Source: a bacterium (lineage in GTDB: Bacteria > Auribacterota > Auribacteria > Auribacterales > Auribacteraceae). Taken from it: a DNA stretch of 64,000 nt. Of this stretch, positions 18,032 through 27,022 are shown piece by piece (the stretch's first letter is position 1; the number at the start of each line of letters is the position of its first letter). The notes under the pieces were generated by a model, which did not search any database, was not told the origin of the DNA, and worked only from the letters and a program-made list of their open reading frames with translations. The translations under genes were made by a program, and so were the position numbers. Where the stretch lies: assembly GCA_018435605.1 (NCBI GenBank), contig JAHDNF010000005.1:124001-188000 (forward strand). Reading direction: 5' to 3'.

Positions 18032-19708
18032 ATGCGCGGTCAACGATTTGCTTTCATCTCAAAGCATTGGTATATTTTGCCTGCTCTGGCTTTGTGGATT
18101 GTTTTCTACATACCGTTCCTGCCGTACCACATACTGCATATCGACGAATCGGTATACATACTGGTAGCCAGAAAAATATTACAGGGAGGAACCCCTTACA
18201 GGGATGTATGGGATCACAAACCGCCCATGGTATTTTTTCTTTTTTCATTTGCTTTAAAGATGTTCGGCGCGAAAAATTATGTTGTCCTCAACTTTATCAC
18301 AATGATGTTCTGCCTTTTCTCCACCGTTCTGATTTACAAGTTGGCGCGGTATATCGTATCCGCACGGATTGCCGGATTGGCATGCATGTTTTATCCTGTG
18401 ATATCCAACGTACTGCTTGAACGCGACGCGCTTAACCCGAACACCGAGATATACATGATGTCGTATGTTCTGCTGTGTGTTGCCTTTACTTTTCGGTATT
18501 TTTCAGGATACCGCGTAAAAGATATGTTTCTGGCCGGATTGAGCGCAGGAATGGCTACCGCGTTCAAACAACCGTCCGCCACAATACTTATGCCTGTATT
18601 TACGGCAATGCTCCTGACCGCCTTTCACAACCGCAGGATTATAAAAACCCTATTACGGGGATTGATATCGTTTGCTACGGGCGGCATGTTTGTATGGCTT
18701 GCAATAACTGTCTATTTTATTGCCAACAACGCTCTGCCGGATTTCCTGTTCCAGTGTTTCAAATTCAATTTCATATACAGTAGCGATATAACAAAAATTG
18801 ATATGCTAAGGGGATTGCGGCGCATTTATACACAATCATTTATAGATCTGCCGTTTTTTTTCGTGCCGTATGCAATAGGATGTATATCTATGTTGTCAAT
18901 TTTGATATGGAGGCGAATTGATTTCAAGCGCGCGCGGTTGCTTGTGTTTTTATTGTTTTGGCATTTGGGCGATATCATAGGCATGTCGGCAGGCGGATTG
19001 TTCTATCCGCATTACCTTGTTCAATGGATGCCGTCTTTTTCGATGATTACGGTTATAGGGCTTTATCTTGCGTATAAAACTTTATTTCGCAAATACCGAG
19101 TCGCCGCCATAATATGCATGTGTTTTTATATATTGTTCATTATGCGTATTATTTTTGTTACGGGAATATCGTATAGGAATGTTGAAACGGCGGTATACGT
19201 GGAATACAAAACGCCGATGGAAAACTGGCGGCGTATGCGCGCATATTATTCTGTAATAGGAGATAATTTTCTGCAGTATCCGTATTATCGTGACCCGAAA
19301 CAATACTATTCGGCGCTCAACACCGTGAAAATCATACGGTCGTTCGTTCCCCGTGACGGCACGATCTTTATATGGGGGTTTATTCCGGAACTATATTTGT
19401 TTGCCGACAGGGAACCGTCGTCGCGGTTTGTATTCACTTCATTCGTATCAGGGCGTTTTTACGGTTTGCAGAATCTTCATATACACCCTAAATTCACCCG
19501 CATGCATCTTTATATGGAAACTCTTATGCTGGGCGACCTGATGAATCACAAACCGAATCTGATTGTATTGAGCGATACAAAACGCCTGCCGTCGACGGAA
19601 GGTTTTTTTAAGTATTTAGACGCTAACTACAGAAAATTATCCGTAACTTCGGAGTATCCGGTAGAATTGTTTTTAAGGAAAGATTTTGTCGGTTCAGTTG
19701 ATAGATAA
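18032..19708 (+). CDS. GT-C type membrane glycosyltransferase (ArnT/PMT-like)
   Basis: This 558-aa polytopic membrane protein has about ten hydrophobic segments. The first periplasmic loop carries 'HIDESVYILVARKILQGGTPYRDVWDHKPP', in which the Asp-Glu pair and the later 'D(x)KPP' motif are hallmarks of lipid-linked-sugar glycosyltransferases of the ArnT/PMT (GT39/GT83) superfamily. They transfer sugar from an undecaprenyl or dolichyl phosphate carrier to lipid A, protein or polysaccharide on the outer face of the inner membrane. The soluble C-terminus (from about 400) may bind the acceptor. AAAAGGA precedes the ATG. The acceptor is unknown; other sugar-handling genes here are galE, hldD and the GT2 gene. 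Confidence 0.85.
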   Translation: MRGQRFAFISKHWYILPALALWIVFYIPFLPYHILHIDESVYILVARKILQGGTPYRDVWDHKPPMVFFLFSFALKMFGAKNYVVLNFITMMFCLFSTVLIYKLARYIVSARIAGLACMFYPVISNVLLERDALNPNTEIYMMSYVLLCVAFTFRYFSGYRVKDMFLAGLSAGMATAFKQPSATILMPVFTAMLLTAFHNRRIIKTLLRGLISFATGGMFVWLAITVYFIANNALPDFLFQCFKFNFIYSSDITKIDMLRGLRRIYTQSFIDLPFFFVPYAIGCISMLSILIWRRIDFKRARLLVFLLFWHLGDIIGMSAGGLFYPHYLVQWMPSFSMITVIGLYLAYKTLFRKYRVAAIICMCFYILFIMRIIFVTGISYRNVETAVYVEYKTPMENWRRMRAYYSVIGDNFLQYPYYRDPKQYYSALNTVKIIRSFVPRDGTIFIWGFIPELYLFADREPSSRFVFTSFVSGRFYGLQNLHIHPKFTRMHLYMETLMLGDLMNHKPNLIVLSDTKRLPSTEGFFKYLDANYRKLSVTSEYPVELFLRKDFVGSVDR

Positions 19709-19727
19709 GCCGTTGATAGCCGATTTC

Positions 19728-21578
19728 TTAATAAGAACCGAAAAAGAGGAACCACACGATTCCGGCAATCAAAGCGGCTACGCCCACCAATCCGCTTATA
19801 ATCATGGCTGTCCGCGACAACAGCGGTGCGATGCTAAATGACCCGTTAACCGCCTGCCGTTTGTTAAGCGTATCCGAACCTTTATTTACAGTCATTTCGC
19901 CGAACGCTTTCTTTACTCCGCGAATGCAGTCGAGTCCATGCTGATATTGTTCTGCGGCATAGGCTTCGTGCGCTTTTGTGAGTTTATCCGAGAATTCGTC
20001 AAATGCTTCGAAGAAATATATGTGAATTTTGCCCTTATTTATTTGTTTGAGCACGCCGTCAAAATGTTTGAGTTCATAATGAAGTTTCTTTTTGTGCTCT
20101 TTTTGGAATACATTGTTTTTATGGGTGCGATGCGCTGAACTAGCGCCTAGAACGTTATCCTCAATGCCGGATTCGTTGTCCGCTCCGATGGCGATAATCT
20201 TATGAATTTTTTCTTTTACTTCCCGTGAAGAAAAAATATTTGTAAGCGATACATTGTCGTTTCCCGCATTTTGTTTATCGTTTTGCGGATTTGGCGCAAC
20301 TGAAGCGTTTTGTCCGGATGGCGGTTGTTGCAATTCTGCCGGATTCGGTGCGGGTTGAGGCTTCGGCGTTGGCGGCTGATTGAGTCCTGTATTATAAGCA
20401 CTTTGACTGGGTTGATTATGCTGTTTTTTATCTACATGTTGGCTGATATTCTGCGAAGCGAACATAGATGTCAGCGAAATACCGTTTTCAGCGTCCATAT
20501 TTTTCTTAAGAGCTTCCATAAAGGCGCTTGTGCCGGTTGGTTGAGATGTTTGTCCGTGGCCTGCCCGCTGTCTTGCAAGTTCCTGTTCGCTTACCGCGAC
20601 TTGTGTGGTGCGGTCATCGTCGGACAACAAATCTTCCATAGGTAAATCTGATGAATTCATCGATATATTTTTTGTCGATTCCTTAATCAACGATTTTTTC
20701 TTTTTTGGCGTGGGCGGCAGATTGATATTTATTTTCAAAGGGTTAGCGCCCGCTTTCTTTTCCGGATTGACCGAATCGTTGGGTGATTCGAGGTTTACGA
20801 CCGTGCCGTCTGGCGCAACCTCAATGTTTTCCGAAAGTTTTTGCTTGATTACCTGTTTTGCCAGATCGTAGGTTACCACCTGATTGCTCAGCTTGGCAAA
20901 CGCCAGCGTTTCTTTGAGGGCGCCTTCAAGTTTTCTTATGTCGCCCTCTATTGATTTACACAGCAGGGCGATCACTTCGTCCGGAACCAGCATTCGTTTT
21001 TCTTCGAGTTTTTTTCTCAAAATCGCCTGCCGTGTCTCAAAATTAGGAGGCATAATTTCCGTAATTATTCCGCCTTCGAACCTTGATCGCAACCGCTTTT
21101 CCAGCGTGGACAGGGTGCGCGGAGGCCGGTCGGACGATATTACGATCTGTTTTCCTTTATTGAACAACTCATTAAATGCGTGAAAAAATTCTTGCTGGGC
21201 TGATTCTTTGGACGCAAGAAACTGAATGTCGTCCAGAATAAGCAGGTCAAGCGAATTGTACCTGTTTCTGAACTCATCTATTGTACCGTACTGAATCGCG
21301 TCGACCAGTTCGGCTTCAAATTGTGCAGACGCTATGTACGATACTTTTTTGTCCGGCGATAATTCCAGTATCTTATTGCCGATAGCGTTTATCAGATGGG
21401 TTTTTCCAAGCCCTACATTACTATATATAAAAAGCGGGTTGTATTCTTTGCCCGGAGACTCGCTTACCGCCCGTGCGAACGCAAGCGCAAAATGATTGTT
21501 GTCGCCGGCTACAAAATTATCGAATCGATAGTAAGGCACCAAACGGCCGTTTTCGTTCGTAGTCAACATTTCCGACAT
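19728..21578 (-). CDS. DnaA-type AAA+ ATPase with C-terminal membrane anchor, lacking the DNA-binding domain
   Basis: This 616-aa protein starts at ATG 21578 (AAAGGAA nine bases upstream; an earlier in-frame TTG overlaps that site). Residues about 15-225 are a complete DnaA domain III: FDNFVAGDNN, Walker A GLGKTH (Lys59), Walker B LLILDDIQFL, sensor 1 SSDRPP, arginine finger LRSRFEGG and sensor 2 GDIRKLEGAL. DnaA domain I is absent, and domain IV with its DHTTV-type helix-turn-helix is missing. Instead there is a 250-residue linker rich in Pro, Gln and Asn with two copies of an SLT(S/N)(M/I)F(A/S)S motif (near 367 and 446), a helical domain, and a hydrophobic tail (residues 590-613) ending FLFFGSY. 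This predicts a cytoplasmic ATPase held at the membrane. It is not the replication initiator; a regulatory or spatial role is inference. Confidence 0.85.
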   Translation of the reverse strand: MSEMLTTNENGRLVPYYRFDNFVAGDNNHFALAFARAVSESPGKEYNPLFIYSNVGLGKTHLINAIGNKILELSPDKKVSYIASAQFEAELVDAIQYGTIDEFRNRYNSLDLLILDDIQFLASKESAQQEFFHAFNELFNKGKQIVISSDRPPRTLSTLEKRLRSRFEGGIITEIMPPNFETRQAILRKKLEEKRMLVPDEVIALLCKSIEGDIRKLEGALKETLAFAKLSNQVVTYDLAKQVIKQKLSENIEVAPDGTVVNLESPNDSVNPEKKAGANPLKININLPPTPKKKKSLIKESTKNISMNSSDLPMEDLLSDDDRTTQVAVSEQELARQRAGHGQTSQPTGTSAFMEALKKNMDAENGISLTSMFASQNISQHVDKKQHNQPSQSAYNTGLNQPPTPKPQPAPNPAELQQPPSGQNASVAPNPQNDKQNAGNDNVSLTNIFSSREVKEKIHKIIAIGADNESGIEDNVLGASSAHRTHKNNVFQKEHKKKLHYELKHFDGVLKQINKGKIHIYFFEAFDEFSDKLTKAHEAYAAEQYQHGLDCIRGVKKAFGEMTVNKGSDTLNKRQAVNGSFSIAPLLSRTAMIISGLVGVAALIAGIVWFLFFGSY

Positions 21579-22072
21579 GCCTGCCAATTCCTTTTGTATA
21601 AATATCTTTCTAAAAACATGTTATATATACAGGGTTAGGGCGTGGAGTAATTAAAAAAACTCTATCGGCCCGATACATATATCGGTAAGGAAAGAAATAT
21701 CTTTATAACTGAGTTGTTTTTTTATGGAGTAAATTAATATGTCGGCTGTATTTTTTCGGAGCCACTACAGGGCATTGCTTTACAATACGGTAATTTTTTT
21801 CATGTAGTTGAGAAAATTTTGCACCTTTTTCGTAAAGGTGTATCAAACAAACCGTATGCCCGAAAACAAGTTCGGACAAAAATACGCATTTAAAAATTAA
21901 CGAGATTAACCTCGCACTTGTAATCAGAGTTCAAATTTTTGTTTACAAAGCGCGTGTTTTTGTGATATTTAAAAGACCCTTATTTATCCTAAAAGAAATA
22001 TATTTTTCACGATTTTTACAGTGATCTGAAAATATACGGCACGTCATAGCATGCAGTGAGGAGAAGTCCACT
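21579..22072. other. Divergent regulatory region between the DnaA-like gene and the ABC operon
   Basis: This region of nearly 500 bases has no coding frame. It contains TATCGG-C-CCGATA-CATA-TATCGG (21663-21685), three alternating copies of one hexamer that could fold or bind a dimer; a hairpin CACCTTT-ttcgt-AAAGGTG (21822-21840) without a T-run; and CGAG-attaac-CTCG near 21901-21914. A weak plus-strand promoter candidate, TTTACA-18-TATTTA (21942-21971), would serve the ABC operon. No DnaA box of the TTATNCACA type is seen. Confidence 0.4.
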
Positions 22073-23005
22073 ATGATCGAAGTAAAAAATCTTACCAAGC
22101 ATTACGGGATCACCGTAGCGGTTAAGGATGTGTCCTTTTCCGTGAAAAAAGGGGAGGTGCTCGGTTTTCTCGGTCCTAACGGAGCGGGAAAAACTACCAC
22201 CATGAAAATCATTACATGTTTCATGCCGCCGACGGCGGGTACTGTAGAGGTAGGCGGATCAGATATTCTGGAAGATCCGCTGTCTGTGCGCGAGAAGATC
22301 GGGTATTTGCCCGAAAATACGCCGTTGTACAGCGATATGACAGTGGAGTCGTACCTGAATTTTATAGCCGAAGTACGGCGAATTCATCCGCGGGACAGGC
22401 GGGAGCGGGTAAACCGGATGATTGAAACATGCAGTCTGAAAGGGGTGCTGAAAAAAGATATCGGCGCTCTGTCAAAAGGGTTCAAACAACGAGTCGGACT
22501 GGCTCAGGCGATGATTCACGACCCGAAAATACTTATCCTCGACGAACCTACATCGGGGCTTGACCCGAACCAGATCATAGAGATCAGGAAACTGATTAAA
22601 GAACTTGGCAAAGAAAAAACAATCATTTTAAGCACCCATATTTTGCCTGAAGTATCCGCGACCTGCGACAGGGTGATAATCATCAACGACGGACAGCTTG
22701 TCGCGTCGGGCACGCCTGAAGAACTGCAAAACCGCGCCGCGGGCGAAAGCGTAATATATACCACAGTCAAAGCGGACGCCGCCAAAGTTCAAACGGTTTT
22801 CACGAGTCTCGGATGGGTGAAAAAATGTTCGGTGGAATCCAAACAGGGCGAGCGCGCCAGATTCAAACTTCTGGCTACTCAGGATGTATCCGACCCTACG
22901 GAACAGCTGTACGACATTGCGGTCAAAAACGGCTGGATGTTAAGCGAGTTGTACCGTGAAACATTGAGTCTGGAAGATATCTTCCTGAAATTAACCACCA
23001 GTTGA
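22073..23005 (+). CDS. gldA: ABC transporter ATP-binding protein, GldA-like
   Basis: This 310-aa ATPase subunit has Walker A GPNGAGKTT near residue 38, the Q-loop region 'IGYLPENTPLY', the signature 'LSKGFKQRVGLAQA', Walker B 'ILILDEPTSGLDP' and the switch His in 'LSTHIL'. The C-terminal extension after residue 230 matches the GldA/CcmA-type group that pairs with small permeases and a GldG-type periplasmic subunit. GAGGAG precedes the ATG. The following gldF-, gldG- and DUF4340-type genes are spaced by 14-17 bases, giving a clear four-gene operon. In Bacteroidetes this system is tied to gliding; here the substrate is unknown. Confidence 0.88.
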   Translation: MIEVKNLTKHYGITVAVKDVSFSVKKGEVLGFLGPNGAGKTTTMKIITCFMPPTAGTVEVGGSDILEDPLSVREKIGYLPENTPLYSDMTVESYLNFIAEVRRIHPRDRRERVNRMIETCSLKGVLKKDIGALSKGFKQRVGLAQAMIHDPKILILDEPTSGLDPNQIIEIRKLIKELGKEKTIILSTHILPEVSATCDRVIIINDGQLVASGTPEELQNRAAGESVIYTTVKADAAKVQTVFTSLGWVKKCSVESKQGERARFKLLATQDVSDPTEQLYDIAVKNGWMLSELYRETLSLEDIFLKLTTS

Positions 23006-23022
23006 TATAAAGGAGCGTTCTT

Positions 23023-23736
23023 ATGACTGTTATTCGGGCAATCCTGAAAAAAGAATTTACGAGCTATTTCGTATCCCCTGTGGCATACGTGCTCATAACC
23101 ATTTTTCTAATTTTGAGCAATTGGCTTTTTTTTAACACGTATTTCCTCGACGAACAGGCTTCCATGCGAATCTTTATCGCGCGCCTGCCGTGGATTTTCC
23201 TTTTCTTTGTCCCAGCGGTAACCATGCGTGTCTGGGCGGAAGAAAAGAAACTCGGCACCATGGAACTGCTGATGACTCTGCCGGTGAAAGATTATGAAGT
23301 GGTTATCGGCAAATTCCTTGCGAGTTTCCTGTTCCTTCTGGTTTGTCTTCTGCTTACCCTGTCGGTACCGATGACAGTGGCGTATACCGGCGACCCAGAC
23401 TGGGGCCCGATCATCGGGGGATATCTAGGGTCGTTGCTGATGGGCACGGCGTATTTGGCGCTCGGTTTATTCATCTCGTCCATGACTGAAAACCAGATTG
23501 TGGCATTTATACTGTCGTTACTGGTATCGTTTTTGTTTTTGATTATCGGCGAGAATTTTGTGTTGTACGCCATACCCGATTGGCTGGTTCCGCTGTTCGA
23601 GTATATCGGGTTCGGCTCTCATTTTATAAGCATTACCCGCGGGGTTCTCGACTCGCGCGATCTGGTGTACTATTTTTCATTTATCTTTTTCTTCCTATTG
23701 TTGAACGTCAAGGCGATTGAAAGCAGAAAATGGTGA
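23023..23736 (+). CDS. gldF: ABC transporter permease, GldF-like
   Basis: This 237-aa membrane protein has six predicted transmembrane segments of the ABC-2 type. It opens 'ILKKEFTSYFVSPVAYV', the conserved GldF/YhaP-type start with an amphipathic coupling helix, and contains 'VPAVTMRVWAEEKKLGTMELLMTLPV', the typical cytoplasmic E-loop of this permease group. It is expected to form the channel with the ATPase encoded just upstream and to be linked with the GldG-like subunit downstream. AGGAG stands eight bases before the ATG. Confidence 0.88.
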   Translation: MTVIRAILKKEFTSYFVSPVAYVLITIFLILSNWLFFNTYFLDEQASMRIFIARLPWIFLFFVPAVTMRVWAEEKKLGTMELLMTLPVKDYEVVIGKFLASFLFLLVCLLLTLSVPMTVAYTGDPDWGPIIGGYLGSLLMGTAYLALGLFISSMTENQIVAFILSLLVSFLFLIIGENFVLYAIPDWLVPLFEYIGFGSHFISITRGVLDSRDLVYYFSFIFFFLLLNVKAIESRKW

Positions 23737-23750
23737 GGGGGTAATAGATC

Positions 23751-25394
23751 ATGATGAAACGAAAATTGACATTGACTACGCAATCGCTGATTAATATCCT
23801 GATTGTCATAGGAATACTTGTGGTAATCAACACCGTTTCCCAACGGGGTTTTCTCAGGTGGGACTTGACAAAAAATAAACAGTATACCATCTCGTCGGCC
23901 ACGAAAAATATACTGAAAGACATGGACGACAGGGTAACTATCAAACTCTTTTTCTCCAAAAATTTACCTCCTGTGATGATGCTACAGGAACGGCGGGTGC
24001 GCGACCTGCTTGACGAATACAGGGCATATTCCAAAGGGAAAATAGTGGTTCAGCGCATAGATCCCGCATCCAGCGAAGACCTGAAACAGCAGGTTCGTTC
24101 CATCGGAATACCGGAAGTTCAAATGACGTTTCGTGAAAAAGACAAGGTCGAAGTGAAAAACGGATATCTAGGCATGGGTATTTTTTATCTCGACCGAACC
24201 GAAGTGATACCCATTGTTCAGAATGTGGATAACCTCGAATACGATCTGACGTCGGCTATCCGCAAGGTGTCAACAGACACGGTAACAAAAATAGGTTTTC
24301 TTGCGGGCAAAGGCGAACGCGATATCGCACAGGAATATTCGCTCATTCAGGGTGCTCTTAGACAGCAGTACGAAACCACAGTGGTAACCCTCGATCACGG
24401 CCAGCCGGTTCCCTCGGAGATATCGATGCTTATCATCGCAGGGCCGCGCGAGGAGTATTCCGACCGCGATCTTTTCGAAATAGATCAGTTCGTTATGCGC
24501 GGAGGAAAACTGGTGGTCATGCTGGATACTGTTGATATCGATTTACAGCAGGGGCTTTCTGCAAAACCGCTAAAAACAGGTCTTGAAAAATTGTTGGAAC
24601 ATTACGGAATAAGAGTCAATACCGACTTTGTACTTGACCGGTACAACGACCGTCTAACTTACAGCGAGTCGCCCGACAACCGTATCCAGTATGTAACTAC
24701 AGTCCAGTATCCGTTTTTCGTTAAGGTGACAGGCGAGAATTTTTCCGATAACCCCATATTAAGAGGACTTCAGACCGTTACGCTTCCATGGACAAGCTCC
24801 ATCGACTACATAGATTCCCGTCTGTCCGGCGCGGAAGTAACAACACTGCTTAAATCAAGCGAGATGGCATGGACTCAGTCAGGTTGGTTCAAATTGAACC
24901 CCAAGCAGAATTTTCAGCCTACTCCGGATCAGATCAAACAATACAACCTGTGCGCGTTGGTATCGAATCAATTTTCCAGTTTTTTTGCAGGAAAGGAAAT
25001 ACCTAAGCCTGAAGTACCGCCCGGCGAAGACCCTTCAACCTTTATGCCGCCGGACGAAGAAGCGCAGACACTCATTGAGAAAAGCCCTGAAACACAGATA
25101 TTCGTAATCGGTAACTCCCATTTTGCCACCATGGATTCACTGCGGCGGTTTCAAACTAACGGAGTATTCTTTCTCAACGCAGTGGACTGGCTGGCTCAGG
25201 GCGAAGCGCTTATAGGGATTCGTACACGAGCTGTGTCGGAATACCCCATCGACGACCTAAGCGACGGTGTCAAAGCAAGGCTGAAATTCCTCAATGTGTT
25301 TCTCATGCCTGCTCTTGTGGCTATTTTCGGACTGTTGCTGATGTATTTTCGAATCCGCGAGAAAAAGTTGTACGAAGCGTACCTGTCGCGGTGA
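23751..25394 (+). CDS. gldG: GldG-like ABC auxiliary protein
   Basis: This 547-aa protein has one N-terminal transmembrane helix (about residues 12-28), a large periplasmic region and a C-terminal helix (near 515-535) with a basic cytoplasmic tail. The early segment 'RWDLTKNKQYTISSATKNIL' and the later 'VDNLEYDLTSAIRKV' are hallmarks of the GldG / 'uncharacterised ABC-type auxiliary component' family; the middle 'LIIAGPREEYSDRDLFEIDQFVMRGGKLVVMLD' is its ABC-transporter-unknown domain. In this family the protein joins ATPase and permease, possibly sensing or carrying a periplasmic ligand. The start follows a GGGGG stretch; a second ATG lies three bases later. Confidence 0.86.
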   Translation: MMKRKLTLTTQSLINILIVIGILVVINTVSQRGFLRWDLTKNKQYTISSATKNILKDMDDRVTIKLFFSKNLPPVMMLQERRVRDLLDEYRAYSKGKIVVQRIDPASSEDLKQQVRSIGIPEVQMTFREKDKVEVKNGYLGMGIFYLDRTEVIPIVQNVDNLEYDLTSAIRKVSTDTVTKIGFLAGKGERDIAQEYSLIQGALRQQYETTVVTLDHGQPVPSEISMLIIAGPREEYSDRDLFEIDQFVMRGGKLVVMLDTVDIDLQQGLSAKPLKTGLEKLLEHYGIRVNTDFVLDRYNDRLTYSESPDNRIQYVTTVQYPFFVKVTGENFSDNPILRGLQTVTLPWTSSIDYIDSRLSGAEVTTLLKSSEMAWTQSGWFKLNPKQNFQPTPDQIKQYNLCALVSNQFSSFFAGKEIPKPEVPPGEDPSTFMPPDEEAQTLIEKSPETQIFVIGNSHFATMDSLRRFQTNGVFFLNAVDWLAQGEALIGIRTRAVSEYPIDDLSDGVKARLKFLNVFLMPALVAIFGLLLMYFRIREKKLYEAYLSR

Positions 25395-25409
25395 AAATAT
25401 GGTGTTAGA

Positions 25410-26333
25410 ATGACTGGAAAATGCGCTCCGGTTCTGATCGCCTGCCTTATTGCGGTCTACTGTTCCGCTTGCGGGCGGTCTGCCCAGACGCTGGTATACC
25501 CCGATTTCAATCCGTACGCGATATCCAAGATCGTATTTAGCGACGGCGAAAATCATCATATCGAACTTAAGCGTGTCACATGCAAACAGTGGACTGTAAC
25601 AGAAAAAGGGCGCGTTTTTCTGGCCGATCTCACCGCGATCCAGTCATTTGTCAACATGATATCCGTCATGGAAAAACTGCCTGCGGAAACTAAACCTAAA
25701 CCGGGATCTCCGGAAAAATGTAAAAGTACGAATGTGCGTATACATGCCAACGGCATATATTCTTTTAACGTAGGCAAAACGGGAGCGAATTACCAATCGT
25801 CTTATATTCAGCTTGATAAGGCGAAAAAATGCGTCCGCGTCAAACCGTTTTTCAACTGCGTAGTCAATATGCCGCTACAAAAATGGATAAAAAAATCTGT
25901 ATTCGACACTGATCCGGACACCGTACGGGAAATACTAATAAGGCATAACGACTCTGTGTTGTTGCATGTCAGCCGAGATAAATGCGTAACTGACTGGACA
26001 GACCGACTGCGTCCCGGCGCGGCTATCCCAAACGACAAGGTAGGCGAACTGTATGGCGTATTGAGTAAAATCAGGATTCATAATGCGACTGCCGCAAATG
26101 CAGGCGAAATGGGAAAATCCGACCCGCCATTACTTGAGATACAGGTGCGGTGTGCCGACAATTGCTTGTCGGTATTTAAACTCGGCGGACGTAAAAACAG
26201 CTCTTTTTATTTTGCTTCCAGATCGGACGAAGAAACGGGAACACTGCTTTTTTCGTCAATGTGGGTAGAAAAACTCGAACGGATCATCACAGACACCACC
26301 GGCGCCGAATGCCTGATACTTCAGCCGAAGTAA
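25410..26333 (+). CDS. DUF4340-type protein of the Gld ABC operon
   Basis: This 307-aa protein has an N-terminal hydrophobic signal ending 'VYCSACGR', which could be a lipobox-like site, so it may be a lipoprotein or an exported protein. The body alternates 'I.KIVFSDGENHHIELKR...W.V' and 'KWIKKSVFDTDPDTVREILIRHND' segments, the repeated beta pattern of DUF4340, a family that regularly follows GldG genes. It likely acts on the periplasmic face with the ABC complex; its biochemical role is unknown. It begins 15 bases after gldG with a poor ribosome site. Confidence 0.68.
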   Translation: MTGKCAPVLIACLIAVYCSACGRSAQTLVYPDFNPYAISKIVFSDGENHHIELKRVTCKQWTVTEKGRVFLADLTAIQSFVNMISVMEKLPAETKPKPGSPEKCKSTNVRIHANGIYSFNVGKTGANYQSSYIQLDKAKKCVRVKPFFNCVVNMPLQKWIKKSVFDTDPDTVREILIRHNDSVLLHVSRDKCVTDWTDRLRPGAAIPNDKVGELYGVLSKIRIHNATAANAGEMGKSDPPLLEIQVRCADNCLSVFKLGGRKNSSFYFASRSDEETGTLLFSSMWVEKLERIITDTTGAECLILQPK

Positions 26334-26395
26334 TAATTAGCGCGCTCGCAATGCTTTAAACCTATTCGATCCGGCGATGACTTTTTAGATATTTC

Positions 26396-26830
26396 TCAGC
26401 TTATTCTGAACGATTTCCGGCGTGTAAATTCCTTGACCATGTTGTTTATGGCTCGCAGTCGAATACCGTCAAGTCCCACGAATCGTACTGCAAAGGTTTT
26501 ATCGCCGCTTGACGGTTTTTTTGATCGCACGACTTCAGCGGTTATCGTCATTGGAGGTGACGGCAATACCACGTCGTGGCTGAAAAACGAACCGGTGTGT
26601 TTTTGCCATTCCGGCATATCTATGTCTATTTTTACTATTGTTTTTTCGGAAAATAATTGCGGAGCCGATATAAGGGCGCCGCTAGCGGATATATTAAGTA
26701 TCCTTGCGTCGAGTTCTTTTTTCCGGCGCGTTAACTTTAGTTCCTGATAAAGGTCTACTTCCTGAATTTTGGCTTTGAAATCGTGGTCTATTCGGTCATA
26801 TGACCGGCGATCTGTAGAATTTGTCAACAT
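26396..26830 (-). CDS. PilZ-domain protein (c-di-GMP receptor candidate)
   Basis: This 144-aa single-domain protein has the two motifs of the PilZ c-di-GMP binding fold: RRSYDR (RxxxR type, residues 8-13) and 'NISASGALI' ((D/N)xSxxG, near residue 47). Beta-strand-rich sequence and 'FAVRFVGLD' near residue 118 complete the domain. It is cytoplasmic. GGGGGA precedes the ATG by six bases, and a promoter is predicted upstream at 26880-26908. PilZ proteins couple c-di-GMP to secretion, pili or polysaccharide export; the target here is not evident, though a pseudopilus operon is on the same segment. Confidence 0.87.
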   Translation of the reverse strand: MLTNSTDRRSYDRIDHDFKAKIQEVDLYQELKLTRRKKELDARILNISASGALISAPQLFSEKTIVKIDIDMPEWQKHTGSFFSHDVVLPSPPMTITAEVVRSKKPSSGDKTFAVRFVGLDGIRLRAINNMVKEFTRRKSFRIS

Positions 26831-26879
26831 AGAAAATCCCCCTATTTTACTGATTTCACTTAAGAATGTTAAAAGCTAG

Positions 26880-26908
26880 GGTATAGCGAATATAATACCA
26901 ACTGTAAA
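26880..26908 (-). promoter_or_regulatory. Predicted promoter of the PilZ gene
   Basis: On the minus strand, TTTACA (26908-26903) and TATACC (26885-26880) are separated by 17 bases. The predicted start near 26873 gives a leader of about 43 bases before the ATG at 26830. Confidence 0.42.
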
Positions 26909-27022
26909 AATTTTTCATAAAAATTACATACCGGTGATCCTGTATACAATTTTCATTTTTTTTCGGGTCTGCTTTGTTGTATGATAGAATTGGCTAAAAT
27001 TTTATACAACCGAGGTTTTTTT

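Noticed and set aside
21579-22072. Replication origin next to a DnaA-like gene
   Set aside because: No DnaA boxes are visible, the gene lacks the DNA-binding domain and dnaN/recF are not adjacent.
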